Source: Phycisphaerales bacterium UBA2421 (GTDB lineage Bacteria > Planctomycetota > Phycisphaerae > Tepidisphaerales > Tepidisphaeraceae). Taken from it: DNA of 64,000 nt. Positions 46,540-55,334 of the stretch are shown here, in pieces (the stretch's first letter is position 1; the number at the start of each line of letters is the position of its first letter). The stretch covers positions 310,915 to 374,914 of the forward strand of contig DDRH01000067.1 of assembly GCA_002343075.1 (NCBI GenBank), written 5' to 3'. The position numbers and the translations under genes were made by a program. The notes beneath the pieces are model-generated. The model had not been told where the DNA came from. It made no database searches and saw only the letters and a list, made by a program, of their open reading frames with translations.

Positions 46540-47382
46540 ATGCCGGCGCGCTTGCACCACGACCTCGTCACGGATCCAGGCGGCGCCGCGCCGCGCGCGT
46601 GGGCGCTGTTCACCCACGGCATCTACGGCAGCGGCGGCAACTGGCGCGCCATCGCGCGTCAGGTCGTGACCCGGCGGCCCGAGTGGGGCGTCGTGCTCGT
46701 CGATCTGCGCCAGCACGGGCGCTCCGAGCCCGGCGACCCGCCGCACACGGTGGCGGCCTGCGCCGCCGACCTGGTCGCGCTCGTCGACGAGCTCGGCCGC
46801 GGAGGCCGCCTGATCCGCGTGCTCCTCGGCCACAGCTTCGGCGGCAAGGTCGTCCTCGCCGCGCGCGCGCACGTCGAGCCGGCGCAGACCTGGGTGCTCG
46901 ACTCGACGCCGAGCGCCCGCCCGGACCACTGGGAGGCGTCCTCCAACTCGGTGCGCGAGGTGTGGGAGTCGATGCGCGCGCTCGACCGCACGTGGACGCG
47001 GCGCGACGACTTCGTGGCGGCGATGGTCGAGCGTGGCCACACCACGGTGCTCGCGCAGTGGGTCGCGATGAACCTCGAATCCGACGGCAGCGGCGGCTAC
47101 CGCTTGCGCCTCGATCTCGACGCCGTGCGGGCGCTCCTCGTCGACTACTACGCGGCGGACCTGTGGCCGGCCGTCGCCGGCGACGCCACGCCCGGCGAGG
47201 TGTGGATGGTCGTCGCCGAGCATTCGGGCGCCGTCTCGCCGGACGACCGCGCGCGCCTGGCGTCGCTCGAGGGCGCGCGCGTCCACACGCGCACGCTCGA
47301 TGCCGGGCACTGGCTCAACGTCGACGCCCCCGCCGCCGTCGTCGACCTGCTCGCCGACGAGCTCCCGAACCGTTCGCCCTGA
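46540..47382 (+). CDS. Alpha/beta hydrolase
   Basis: 280 residues. Oxyanion-hole motif FTHGIYGSGGNW, nucleophile elbow GHSFGGK, candidate acid in the GEVWMVVAEHSGAV region, and catalytic His in DAGHWLNVDAP. The pattern matches small esterase/YbfF-like enzymes. Substrate unknown. ATG follows the previous stop by two bases, so it is coupled. Its last three codons and stop (R-S-P-stop) come from an intergenic palindromic repeat. Confidence 0.88.
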   Translation: MPARLHHDLVTDPGGAAPRAWALFTHGIYGSGGNWRAIARQVVTRRPEWGVVLVDLRQHGRSEPGDPPHTVAACAADLVALVDELGRGGRLIRVLLGHSFGGKVVLAARAHVEPAQTWVLDSTPSARPDHWEASSNSVREVWESMRALDRTWTRRDDFVAAMVERGHTTVLAQWVAMNLESDGSGGYRLRLDLDAVRALLVDYYAADLWPAVAGDATPGEVWMVVAEHSGAVSPDDRARLASLEGARVHTRTLDAGHWLNVDAPAAVVDLLADELPNRSP

Positions 47383-47406
47383 ACGGGCGACGCGAGTCGA
47401 AGGGCG
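47371..47406. repeat. Intergenic palindromic repeat, copy 1
   Basis: The segment reads ccgttcgccctgaac...gcgagtcgaaggg, the same as the copy at 51,334-51,386 in its conserved parts. tcgccc and gggcga form a hairpin. It covers the hydrolase stop and most of the 30-bp gap before the convergent GNAT gene, where it could act as a two-way terminator. Confidence 0.6.
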
Positions 47407-47412
47407 CGCTCG

Positions 47413-48132
47413 TCACCCCTCGGTCGCGCCCGCCGTGTCGTCCTCGGTGGCGAGCGCGTCGGGCGACGGCATCGCCCGCGGCTTCACCGGCTGGGGCGGC
47501 AGCAGCTCCGGCTCGGTGTCGACGCTCATCGACATGAAGATCGCGGCGTCGAGCTTGCGGAAGCCGCGCTTGCGGTACCACTGCAGCGCGTGCTCGTTGT
47601 TCTCGGCGACCTCGAGCACGATGTGCGACAGGCCTCGCACCTTGGCCAGGTGCTCGAGCTGCTGCATCACGAACGAGCCGACGCCGCGTCCGTTCCAGTC
47701 GGGGTGGACGGCGAGCTCCTCGACGAAGAGCGGCTCCATCTTGCGCCGCTCGAAGTAGTTCTCGTTGATCCAGTTGTCCTTGCCCAGCACCTCGTGCGCG
47801 CACTCGGCGTAGGCGACGATCGCGCCGTCGACCTCGAACACGAGCTGCTCGACGCCCTCCTCGTCGTACGTGCGCATGAAGCGCTTCATCGAGCGCGGCC
47901 GCTGGTACTCGACCGTCTCCAGGTTGACCTTGGCGAACGAGAGCTTGAGGAACTCCCACACCCGGTTGAGGTCGCGGCGATGGATGCGCCGGACGGTGAC
48001 GACCGGGTCGTCGGGCTTCGCGCGCTTCTTGCCGGCGCCGTCGCGCTTCTTGCCGGCGCCGTCGCGCTTGCCGCGCGCGGGCTTCTTGGCAACCGCGGGC
48101 TTCTTCGTCACGCGGCGCTTGGGGACACCCAT
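47413..48132 (-). CDS. GNAT acetyltransferase with basic repetitive N-terminal tail
   Basis: 239 residues. The first 40 are Lys/Arg/Ala/Gly-rich, with a 7-residue repeat (KKRDGAG) twice, resembling histone-H1-like DNA-binding tails. The GNAT core follows: VVTVRRIHRRDLNRV, acetyl-CoA loop VHPDWNGRGVGSFVM, and LEVAENNEHALQWYRKRGF. The C-terminus is Pro-rich. It probably acetylates a protein or small molecule; the tail may tether it to nucleic acid. Confidence 0.85.
   Translation of the reverse strand: MGVPKRRVTKKPAVAKKPARGKRDGAGKKRDGAGKKRAKPDDPVVTVRRIHRRDLNRVWEFLKLSFAKVNLETVEYQRPRSMKRFMRTYDEEGVEQLVFEVDGAIVAYAECAHEVLGKDNWINENYFERRKMEPLFVEELAVHPDWNGRGVGSFVMQQLEHLAKVRGLSHIVLEVAENNEHALQWYRKRGFRKLDAAIFMSMSVDTEPELLPPQPVKPRAMPSPDALATEDDTAGATEG
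48021..48062 (-). repeat. 21-bp tandem repeat (2 copies) inside the GNAT gene
   Basis: Two identical 21-bp units beginning cgcgcttcttgccgg, followed by a partial third, encode the basic KKRDGAG repeat in the GNAT N-terminal tail. The length is a multiple of three, so slippage changes tail length without breaking the frame. Confidence 0.9.
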
Positions 48133-48160
48133 ATGCGCCGCATCCTAACCGATCGCCGGG

Positions 48161-48736
48161 TCAGGAGCCGACGCGGGCCACCAGGGCGGTCGCCTGCTCG
48201 ACGAAGGCGTCGCGGTGGAAGCGCTCGAACTCGGTCCACGTCGTGAACGTCCGCGGGTCGGCGACCCGGTCGACGAAGATCGTGCCGTCCAGGTGGTCGA
48301 CCTCGTGCTGGTACGTGCCGGCCTTGAGCCCGTGCACGGTCTCCTCGATCGGCGCGCCGTGTCGGTCCCACGCCGTCACGTGGAGGTGGACGAAGCGCCG
48401 CACGGTGCCGCGCAGGTTGGGCACCGACAGGCAGCCCTCGTTGTTCTCGAACGTCTCGTCGCCCACCGGCGTGAGCACCGGGTTGACGAGGATGGTGAGC
48501 GGGATCTCCGGCTTGTACGGGTAGCGCGGGTTGTTCCGCACCTCGATCGCGCAGATGCGGATGGGCTCGTAGATCTGGATCGCCGCCAGCCCCGCGCCAT
48601 TGGCGTCGCGCATGGTCTCGACGAGGTCATCGATGAACTGCTGCATCGCCGGCGACGCCAGCTCGTCGCGCGTCACCTCGCGCGCGCGCTGGCGCAGCAC
48701 CGGGTGTCCGATCTGGGCGATCTTGCGGATGGCCAT
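48161..48736 (-). CDS. def: Peptide deformylase
   Basis: The internal ATG (MAIRKIAQIGHPVLRQRA) gives 191 residues, normal for the family; codons further up are not conserved. All three motifs are present: GAGLAAIQI (motif 1), EGCLS (motif 2) and QHEVDHLDG (motif 3, metal-binding HExDH). It removes the N-formyl group from new proteins. Confidence 0.97.
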   Translation of the reverse strand: MAIRKIAQIGHPVLRQRAREVTRDELASPAMQQFIDDLVETMRDANGAGLAAIQIYEPIRICAIEVRNNPRYPYKPEIPLTILVNPVLTPVGDETFENNEGCLSVPNLRGTVRRFVHLHVTAWDRHGAPIEETVHGLKAGTYQHEVDHLDGTIFVDRVADPRTFTTWTEFERFHRDAFVEQATALVARVGS

Positions 48737-48770
48737 GGCGCCAGCATAGCGCCGCGTCCGGTCGTCGCAC

Positions 48771-49820
48771 TCAGTGCAGCATCGCGGTTTCGATCCACGG
48801 CGCGATCGCCTCGCCGGCGCGGCTCCCACCGCTGCGGCTCCCACCGCCGCGCGGCTTGCGCGGGCGCGGGGCGCTCGTCTCCGGAAGCTGGCGACGGCGC
48901 AGCTCGGTGCAGAGCACGAGGCCGACCGGCGGGTTCTCTCCCTCGACCATCCAGTGCTCGCGCGCGTAGTTGCAGTAGAGGTTGATCTGCCCCGCGTCAG
49001 CGGCGGACAGCTTGCCGCGCTTCAGCTCGACGATCACGAGGCATCGCAGGCGGCGGTGGAAGAACAGGAGGTCGATGCGCATCCACGTGTCGTCGATGCG
49101 GAGGCGGCGCTGGCGCCCGACGAAGGCGAAGTCACCGCCGAGCTCGAGCAAGAACTCCTGGATCCGATCCACGAGCGCGTCTTCCGCCTCACTCTCGGAG
49201 TACTCGTCCTTCAGGTCGAGGAACTCGAGCAGGTACGGCTCCTTGATCGTCTCGGCGAGCGTCACGTGATCGTCCGGCTGCGGACGGCGGCCGCGCTCGA
49301 GCACCGCCTCTCGATCCTTGGCCGTGACCGTTCGCTCGAAGAACTGCGTGCTGATCTGCCGCGAGAGCTGTCGCTCGGTCCACCCGCCGCGCAGCGCCTC
49401 GGCCTCGTAGAAGCGGCGCGCCTGCTCGCTACGCACGGAGAGGAGTCTGACGTAGTGGGACCAGGGCAGCGGGAACGCCTCACTCGCGCGGCTCAGCAGG
49501 TACATATCTGCCGTTAATATCGTTTGTGTCGATCCATGAGATTGGGCCGACAGCGTCGGCACGATCGACGTGTAGGCCAGATAGAAGGCTCGCATCTTCT
49601 TCAGCCCTCGGGCGTTGAACCCCCGCCCGAATCGCCGATGAAGATCGGTGCCCAGTCTCTCGATGAGACGTTCTCCGTAGCCCGCCCGCACCGCCCCGCG
49701 CTGTTCCTCCTCGACGATTCGTCGACCCACGCTCCAGTACGCCGCCGTCATCGCCGCGTTCACGGCGCGCACCGAATGGCGCTGCGCCGTATCGACGATC
49801 TCGGTGACGTCGGTGACCAA
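48771..49820 (-). CDS. DUF1016 / YhcG-like PD-(D/E)XK nuclease with altered C-terminus
   Basis: 349 residues from a TTG start (first available after a stop). The N-terminal DUF1016_N domain (VNAAMTAAYWSVGRRIVEEEQ) and a nuclease core with PD-(D/E)XK residues (DDTWMRIDLLFFHRR and VIVELKRGKLSAADAGQINLY) are present. After PPVGLVLCTE the usual family ending (a YALEG..NK-type helix) is missing; instead there is a Gly/Ser/Arg-rich tail encoded by a 15-bp repeat. Members are linked to DNA processing and defence islands. Local base composition is lower in GC than the neighbours. Confidence 0.82.
   Translation of the reverse strand: MVTDVTEIVDTAQRHSVRAVNAAMTAAYWSVGRRIVEEEQRGAVRAGYGERLIERLGTDLHRRFGRGFNARGLKKMRAFYLAYTSIVPTLSAQSHGSTQTILTADMYLLSRASEAFPLPWSHYVRLLSVRSEQARRFYEAEALRGGWTERQLSRQISTQFFERTVTAKDREAVLERGRRPQPDDHVTLAETIKEPYLLEFLDLKDEYSESEAEDALVDRIQEFLLELGGDFAFVGRQRRLRIDDTWMRIDLLFFHRRLRCLVIVELKRGKLSAADAGQINLYCNYAREHWMVEGENPPVGLVLCTELRRRQLPETSAPRPRKPRGGGSRSGGSRAGEAIAPWIETAMLH
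48819..48848 (-). repeat. 15-bp tandem repeat (2 copies) in the DUF1016 C-terminus
   Basis: gcggctcccaccgct is followed directly by gcggctcccaccgcc. It encodes the GGSRS/GGSRA stretch in the abnormal tail. It suggests slippage expansion in this part of the gene. Confidence 0.85.
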
Positions 49821-49970
49821 GGCGGTGAGATGCTCGACTTCGTCCAGCCGCGCGTCGTGACCTTTCTAGGATTATTCCCCATGTCCCGATACTGGACCAA
49901 TGGACCGACCTGTTTCAGGGCATTCCGGATTGATTTCGCGCCGCGGCGGGGCGGCGGCTCGACTGGAGTT

Positions 49971-50678
49971 TCAGATGATCACGGCGACGGGGCGGCCGAG
50001 GCGCAGGCCGGCGACGGAGAGCTCCACGGCGTACGCGAGGAGCTCGATGCCGGCGGCGGCGGCCCGGCGCAGGGCGGCGCCGTAGCCCGGATCGATCTCG
50101 TCGGCGGGGCGGACGCTCGTGACCCCCGAGCGCGCGACGACGAACAGGAGCACGGCGCGGAAGCCGCGCCGGCGCAGCGCGCGCAGCTCGTCGACGTGGC
50201 GGGCGCCGCGGGTGGTGACGGCGTCGGGGAAGGCGGCCGCGCCGGCGCCGCCGTCCATGGTCGCGGTCTTGACCTCGACCCACGCGCGGTCGCGGTTGCG
50301 TGAGCCGCGCGCGAGGTGGAAGTCGAGGCGGCTGTCGCCGGTTGCGACCTCCCGCTCGATGGTGTCGTAGCCGCGGAGCTCGGCAATCGCGCCGGTCGCG
50401 AGCGCGCCCGCCACGAGCTGGTTGCCGCGCGCGGTGTTGACCGAGACGAGCGCACCACCGCGACCGCCGATCTCCGCGAGCTCCCAGCTCCAGCCCAGCT
50501 TGGTCGCGGGCTTGCGCAGGAGCCACACGCGTCCACCCTCGTCGGCGCACGTGCGCATCGAGCCCGGGTTTGGGCAGTGCGCGACCACGGTGTCGCGGCC
50601 GATCTGCACGTCGGCGAGGAACCGCTTGTAGCGGCGCACCAGCCGTCCCTCGACGAGCGGCGGATCGAACGTGATCAC
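49971..50678 (-). CDS. sfsA: SfsA-family DNA/RNA nuclease-like protein
   Basis: GTG start before ITFDPPLVEGRL gives 235 residues, the normal family length; longer readings enter antisense sequence. SfsA motifs: VRRYKRFLADVQI, AHCPNPGSMRTC, NTARGNQLVAGAL, and the PD-(D/E)XK-like core with FHLARGS and VEVKTATM. SfsA was first linked to sugar fermentation and was later considered a nuclease-like protein. Single gene; its upstream 150-bp gap includes a patch with lower GC. Confidence 0.9.
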   Translation of the reverse strand: MITFDPPLVEGRLVRRYKRFLADVQIGRDTVVAHCPNPGSMRTCADEGGRVWLLRKPATKLGWSWELAEIGGRGGALVSVNTARGNQLVAGALATGAIAELRGYDTIEREVATGDSRLDFHLARGSRNRDRAWVEVKTATMDGGAGAAAFPDAVTTRGARHVDELRALRRRGFRAVLLFVVARSGVTSVRPADEIDPGYGAALRRAAAAGIELLAYAVELSVAGLRLGRPVAVII

Positions 50679-50853
50679 CGACGCGTCGTACCAGCTCGCA
50701 CGCGCCGCGTCACGCGCGCGGGCGGTCCGACCGTCGAGGGTCGCGTCGTCGGCGCCGCACCGCCAGAGAGGCTGTGTTAGGCGTGCGCTCGCCTTGCAAA
50801 CTTCCAACGTCGGCGGCGCCTCAGGCAATGTGCCCGCCAACAGGAGGCCCCCG

Positions 50854-51324
50854 ATGAAGTTCCGTCTCGTGGCTGCGTTCGCTCTCGTTCTTGGTCTTGT
50901 CGCGTGTGGTGGTAGCGGTGACGGCGGCGACGACGATGGCGCCGACATCGACGCCCCGATGGGCACGATCGACGCCGCGACGTCGATCGATGCGCCGGCG
51001 TCCACCAACTCGCTCGGTACCGTCTGCGATCTCCAGATGCAGAACTGCCCGTCCGGCAACAGCTGCACCGCTGTCCAGGGCGTCGGGAGCCAGACCATGG
51101 GGTGGTGCTCGCCGATGTGCATGAACATGAACGCCATCTGCAGCACCGGTTACACCGGCCCGGCCGGCGGAATGCCGGTGTGTGCGTTGACGACGATGCA
51201 GGGTCAGCCGCCCAGCCTGTGCGCGATCATCTGCACCGGCAACACCCAGTGCCCGACCGGCTTGACCTGCCAGATGGTGCCCGGTCAGCAGCAGCCGGTC
51301 AGCATCTGCGCCCCGCCGGCGTGA
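50854..51324 (+). CDS. Cys-rich lipoprotein with acidic linker
   Basis: 156 residues. Signal peptide MKFRLVAAFALVLGLVAC with lipobox, then GGSGDGGDDDGADIDAPMG, an Asp/Ala/Pro linker. The rest contains about ten Cys residues in spaced pairs (VCDLQMQNC, SGNSC, CALTTMQG, CAIICTGNTQC), so it should be disulphide-bonded outside the cell. No family recognised. AGGAGG lies 6-7 bases before the ATG. The gene ends in an intergenic repeat shared with pyrD. Confidence 0.8.
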   Translation: MKFRLVAAFALVLGLVACGGSGDGGDDDGADIDAPMGTIDAATSIDAPASTNSLGTVCDLQMQNCPSGNSCTAVQGVGSQTMGWCSPMCMNMNAICSTGYTGPAGGMPVCALTTMQGQPPSLCAIICTGNTQCPTGLTCQMVPGQQQPVSICAPPA

Positions 51325-51333
51325 CCGGCGTAG

Positions 51334-51386
51334 CGGGTTCTTCGACTCGCCCTCGCTGACGCGCGGGCTCGCTCAGGATGAACGGG
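51334..51386. repeat. Intergenic palindromic repeat, copy 2
   Basis: Read on the minus strand it goes cccgttcatcctgagcga...gcgagtcgaagaac, matching copy 1 at both ends. cgggttcttc and its mirrored end suggest a hairpin. It fills the gap between the lipoprotein and pyrD and supplies the last codons and stop of pyrD. Confidence 0.6.
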
Positions 51387-52482
51387 CCGCGCTCGGATCG
51401 GAGCCGATGGCCTCGGCGAGGGACGTGTAGCCGGCCGCGCGGAGCTTGCGAGAGAGCCCGCGGTGGATGCGGCGCGGCCAGAGCGGGCCGCCGTAGATGA
51501 AGCCAGTGTAGCCCTGGACGAGGGTGGCGCCGGCGCGGATGCGCGCCCAGGCGTCGTCCGCGTCGCTGATGCCGCCGGCGGCGACGAGCAGGAGCTTGCC
51601 GCCGGTGCGCGCGTGGAGGCGGCGCAGGACGGCGAGCGCGCGCTCGCGTAGCGGCGCGCCCGAGAGGCCGCCGGCGCCGAGCGCGCTGACGGCGTCGGCT
51701 GGCGTGGCGAGGCCGGTGCGCGCGATCGTGGTGTTGGTCGCGATGATGCCGTCGAGGCCCAGCTCGATCGCCAGGTCGGCGACCGCGTCGATGTCGTCGT
51801 CGGCGAGGTCGGGCGCGATCTTCACCAGCAAGGGCACGCGCCGCGTGGGGCTCGCGCGATCGAGCGTGGCGCGCACGTGCGCGAGCAGCGGGCGCAGCTT
51901 GTCGACGGCCTGGAGGTCGCGCAGGCCGGGCGTGTTGGGCGAGCTGACGTTGACGACGAGGTAGTCGGCCAGCGGCGCGAGGCGCTCGGCGGACGCCGCG
52001 TAGTCGGCGAGCGCGCCCTCCTCGGCCACGACCTTGGTCTTGCCGATGTTGAGGCCGAGCAGCGGCACCGCGGGGCGCCGCGCCAGGCGAGCGGCGGCGA
52101 CGTCGGCGCCCTCGTTGTTGAAGCCGAGCCGGTTGATGAGCGCGCGATCCGCGGGCAGGCGGAACATGCGCGGCTTCGGGTTGCCCGGCTGCGGTTGCGC
52201 CGTGATCGTGCCGACCTCGATCGCGCCGAAGCCGAGCGCGGCGATCGCCGCCGGGCCCTTGCCGTCCTTGTCGAACCCGGCGGCCAGGCCGAGCGGCGAC
52301 GGCACGTCGCGGCCGAACACCGTCATGCGCAGCGCCGGGTCACGCGCCGCGCACAGCCAGCGCGTGATCGCCCTGGCGCCGGGGAACCACATCATCGCGC
52401 GGAGGAGCGCGAAGCCGACGTGATGCGCGGTCTCCGCGGGCAGGCGCTTGAGCACCAGCCAGAACAGCGCCCGGTAGAGCAT
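51373..52482 (-). CDS. pyrD: Dihydroorotate dehydrogenase (quinone type, class 2)
   Basis: From [15 protein letters not shown] the product is 369 residues; earlier codons in frame are antisense to znuA's leader. The N-terminal membrane-association helix of class 2 enzymes is present. FMN motifs: [22 protein letters not shown], and [15 protein letters not shown] with Ser as the catalytic base. It oxidises dihydroorotate in pyrimidine synthesis, passing electrons to quinone. Its C-terminal R-S-S-stop comes from the intergenic repeat. Confidence 0.96.
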   Translation of the reverse strand: MLYRALFWLVLKRLPAETAHHVGFALLRAMMWFPGARAITRWLCAARDPALRMTVFGRDVPSPLGLAAGFDKDGKGPAAIAALGFGAIEVGTITAQPQPGNPKPRMFRLPADRALINRLGFNNEGADVAAARLARRPAVPLLGLNIGKTKVVAEEGALADYAASAERLAPLADYLVVNVSSPNTPGLRDLQAVDKLRPLLAHVRATLDRASPTRRVPLLVKIAPDLADDDIDAVADLAIELGLDGIIATNTTIARTGLATPADAVSALGAGGLSGAPLRERALAVLRRLHARTGGKLLLVAAGGISDADDAWARIRAGATLVQGYTGFIYGGPLWPRRIHRGLSRKLRAAGYTSLAEAIGSDPSAARSS

Positions 52483-52547
52483 CGGGCAGGTTCCTACCAT
52501 AGTAGTGTGATCCCAGATGACGGCCGACCGCGAGGAGTGGGGCGGCG

Positions 52548-52603
52548 CGCGGAGCGCGCTCGGGGGTAGCGCCCACGACGAAGCGGTCCGAGCGCGAAGC
52601 GCG
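52548..52603 (+). promoter_or_regulatory. Inverted repeat in the znuA leader
   Basis: cgcggagcgcgctcgg and ccgagcgcgaagcgcg pair at 13 of 16 positions around a 24-base loop, ending about 22 bases before the znuA start. It may be an RNA hairpin in the leader. I do not see a clear Zur site (an A/T-rich palindrome) in the 142-bp gap to pyrD. Confidence 0.35.
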
Positions 52604-52624
52604 AGGAGGCCGGAAAGGACAACG

Positions 52625-53647
52625 ATGATGAGGAACCTGCTCGTCGCGTTCGCGATCGCGCTCGCCGGTGCTGTGGTCGGGTGCAAGCCGAAGGAGAGCG
52701 GCAAGCCGAAGGTCGCCGTGTCGATCTTCCCGCTCCACGACGTCACGCGCCGCATCGCGGGTGACCGCCTCGACGTCGTCCTCGTCTTGCCGCCCGGCAA
52801 GTCCGAGCACGGCTACGACCCGACGCCCAAGGAGATCGCGAAGCTCGAGGGCACCAAGCTCGGCATCGCGGTCGGGCTCGACATGGACGGCTGGGTCGAG
52901 GGCATCATGAAGAGCGCCGGCGGCTCGCCGCGCATGGTGCACGTCGGGGCGAAGGTGCCCACGATCCCGATCGACGTCGAGCCGATCGGCGAGGACGAGG
53001 AGCACGCCGACGAGCACGGGCACGACGCGCACGAGGGCGAGCACGAGGAGCACGAGGGCGAGCACCACGACGAGCACGACGCGCACGCGAAGAAAGCCGC
53101 GCCGGCGCCCCACGACGACCACGGTCACGCCGCCAAGGGCGCGCCCGACCCGCACTTCTGGATGGATCCGCAGCGCATGAGCGCCGCGGTCGACGTCATC
53201 GCCGCCGAGCTCACCACGCTCGATCCGGCCGGCAAGGACATCTTCGCGAAGAACGCCGCCGCGGTGAAGGAGTCGCTCGCCAGGCTCGACGCCGACACCG
53301 CCGCCCGCGTGAAGACGTGGTCGAAGAAGACGATCGTCACCTTCCACGGCTCGATGAGCTACTACACCACGCGCTACGGCCTGCGCATCGCCGCCGTCGT
53401 CGAGCCGCTCGCCGGCAAGGAGCCGACGCCGCAGTACGTCGCCGAGGTGCTGGCCGCCATCAAGCGCGGCCAGGCCGCCGCGCTCTTCTCCGAGCCCCAG
53501 CTCGACCGTCGCCCCGCCGAGGTGATCGCCAGCGAGGCCAGGATCCCGCTGGGCGAGCTCGACCCGGTCGGCGGCGTCGCCGGCCGCGACAGCTACGAGA
53601 CGCTGATCACCTGGAACACCGACCAGCTCGAGAAGGTCTTGAAGTGA
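52625..53647 (+). CDS. znuA: Zinc/manganese ABC transporter substrate-binding lipoprotein (ZnuA-like)
   Basis: 340 residues. Lipoprotein signal [21 protein letters not shown] cluster A-I binding protein: metal ligand His in [16 protein letters not shown] and [11 protein letters not shown]; the distal half keeps TFHGSMSYY and the Glu/Asp region GELDPVGG. Between residues about 120 and 165 lies a long His/Asp/Glu-rich loop ([14 protein letters not shown] and so on), the usual zinc-scavenging loop of ZnuA. GTGA overlap with the ATPase gene. Metal choice between zinc and manganese is inferred. Confidence 0.93.
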   Translation: MMRNLLVAFAIALAGAVVGCKPKESGKPKVAVSIFPLHDVTRRIAGDRLDVVLVLPPGKSEHGYDPTPKEIAKLEGTKLGIAVGLDMDGWVEGIMKSAGGSPRMVHVGAKVPTIPIDVEPIGEDEEHADEHGHDAHEGEHEEHEGEHHDEHDAHAKKAAPAPHDDHGHAAKGAPDPHFWMDPQRMSAAVDVIAAELTTLDPAGKDIFAKNAAAVKESLARLDADTAARVKTWSKKTIVTFHGSMSYYTTRYGLRIAAVVEPLAGKEPTPQYVAEVLAAIKRGQAAALFSEPQLDRRPAEVIASEARIPLGELDPVGGVAGRDSYETLITWNTDQLEKVLK

Positions 53648-54501
53648 GTGATGTCCCCGTCGGTGGCGGCGAGCCGCAGGCGCCGACGCCCGCGTGGGCG
53701 ACGTCGCTCGAGCGCCGCGAGCACGCGCAGAAGCTCAAGCAGACGCGCCCCGACCCCGGCGCGCCGCGCGTGCTCGACGTCGATCACGTGTCGATCGAGC
53801 GCGGCGGGAAGCTCATCGTCGACGACGTCAGCTTCTTCATCCCCAAGGGGGAGTTCGTCTGCCTCTGCGGCCCCAACGGCGCCGGCAAGAGCACGCTGCT
53901 CAAGGCGGTGATGGGCCTCCTCGAGCCGACGCGCGGCAAGGTGCGCATCGGGGGCGAGCCGCCCGAGCGCGCGCGCCACAAGGTCGGCTACGTGCCGCAG
54001 CGCAAGAGTTACTCGATGGATTTCCCGGCCCGCTCGGTCGAGCTCATCACCGCCGCCGTGCGCGGTCGCTGGCCCGCCCACGTGAAGCCCGAGGAGCGCG
54101 AGCGCGCGCGCGCCGTGCTCGCCAAGGTCGGCGGCGAGAAGCTGCTCGACAAGCCGCTCGCCGGCCTCTCGGGTGGCGAGACCCAGCGTGTCTTCCTCGC
54201 TCGCGCCCTCGTCACCGAGCCGGCGCTCGTCATCCTCGACGAGCCCACCGCCGGCGTCGACGTCAGCGGCCGCGCCGAGCTGCTCCGGCTCATGGTCGAG
54301 ATCTCGCGCTCCGACGAGCTCGCCGCCATCCTCGTCACCCACAACCTCGGCGCGGTCGCCCACACCGCGGAGCGTATCGTCTACCTGGAGGCCGGCCGGC
54401 TCCTCGGCTGGGGGCTCCCCGACGAGCTCCTCGGCCAGTCGTCGCTCACCGCCCTGGCCTTCGCCGGCACCGATCACGCGCGCCACCGCGACGAGGAATA
54501 G
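53644..54501 (+). CDS. znuC: Zinc/manganese ABC transporter ATPase (ZnuC-like)
   Basis: 285 residues from GTG overlapping the previous stop. An N-terminal extension of about 40 residues precedes the core. Walker A GPNGAGKST, Q-loop YVPQRKSYSMDFP, signature LSGGETQRVFLARAL, Walker B LVILDEPTAGVDV and the H-loop LVTHNLGAVA. The family is metal-ABC ATPase. It is followed by the permease after 11 bp. Confidence 0.95.
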   Translation: MSDVPVGGGEPQAPTPAWATSLERREHAQKLKQTRPDPGAPRVLDVDHVSIERGGKLIVDDVSFFIPKGEFVCLCGPNGAGKSTLLKAVMGLLEPTRGKVRIGGEPPERARHKVGYVPQRKSYSMDFPARSVELITAAVRGRWPAHVKPEERERARAVLAKVGGEKLLDKPLAGLSGGETQRVFLARALVTEPALVILDEPTAGVDVSGRAELLRLMVEISRSDELAAILVTHNLGAVAHTAERIVYLEAGRLLGWGLPDELLGQSSLTALAFAGTDHARHRDEE

Positions 54502-54512
54502 GCGAGGACATC

Positions 54513-55334
54513 ATGGACCTCATCACCGAGCCGCTGTCGTTCGCGTTCATGCAGCGCGCGCTGTACGCCGGGCTGGCGGTGTCGGTCGTGTGCGCCGTGA
54601 TCGGCGTGTTCGTCGTGCAGCGCGGGCTCGCGTTCATCGGCGACGGGCTCGCGCACGCGTGCTTCGGCGGCATCGCGATCGGGCTCTACCTGGGCACCGA
54701 CGTCGAGAACGCGGTGTGGATGGCCATCCCGTTCACCGTGCTCATCGCGCTGGGCATCGGCTTCGTCCTGCGCAGCTCGCACCTGCGTGGTGACGTCGCC
54801 ACCGGCGTCTTCTTCTCGTTCTCGTTCGCGCTCGGCATCCTGTTCCTCGGCCTGCGCTCGGCCGCCGCGCGGCCGGTGAACGTCGAGAGCCTGCTCTTCG
54901 GCAGCATCCTCGCCGTGTCACCGGAGGTGCTGAACGTCGTGCTCATCGTGTCGGCGACGGCGCTCGTCGTGACCCTCCTCCTCTGGTCCCGGCTCGCCTA
55001 CGCGATCTTCGACCCCGAGCTCGCCGCCGTGTCGGGCGTGCCCGTGGCCGCGCTCGAGTACCTCCTGCTCGGGCAGACCGCGGTCGTGATCGTCGTCGCG
55101 GTGAAGACCGTGGGCATCGTGCTCGTGTCGAGCTTCATCGTCATCCCGGCAGCGGCGGGGCGGATCCTCGGGACCACGCTGGCGCGCGCGACCATGCTGG
55201 CGGTGGCGATCGGCGCCGCCGGCGCCGCGTTCGGCCTCGTCGCGAGCTACCACCTCGACGTGCCGACGGGCGCGACCATCATCCTCACGCACTGCGCTTG
55301 TTTTGCTGTCGCGCTGGCGCTTTCTCGCCGTTGA
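54513..55334 (+). CDS. znuB: Zinc/manganese ABC transporter permease (ZnuB-like)
   Basis: 273 residues with eight to nine hydrophobic segments. Metal-ABC 3 family signatures: IGVFVVQRGLAFIGDGLAHACFGGIAIG, ARPVNVESLLFGSILAVS, and KTVGIVLVSSFIVIPAAAGR. It completes the importer. Its end overlaps the convergent MscS-type gene by 50 bp. Confidence 0.95.
   Translation: MDLITEPLSFAFMQRALYAGLAVSVVCAVIGVFVVQRGLAFIGDGLAHACFGGIAIGLYLGTDVENAVWMAIPFTVLIALGIGFVLRSSHLRGDVATGVFFSFSFALGILFLGLRSAAARPVNVESLLFGSILAVSPEVLNVVLIVSATALVVTLLLWSRLAYAIFDPELAAVSGVPVAALEYLLLGQTAVVIVVAVKTVGIVLVSSFIVIPAAAGRILGTTLARATMLAVAIGAAGAAFGLVASYHLDVPTGATIILTHCACFAVALALSRR

Noticed and set aside
48015-48850. CRISPR-like repeats
   Set aside because: The 21-bp and 15-bp repeats are in-frame tandem copies without spacers, inside coding genes.
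49971-51146. A 391-codon version of the SfsA gene
   Set aside because: The extra N-terminus is antisense to the Cys-rich lipoprotein; SfsA is about 235 residues and a GTG sits at the right place.
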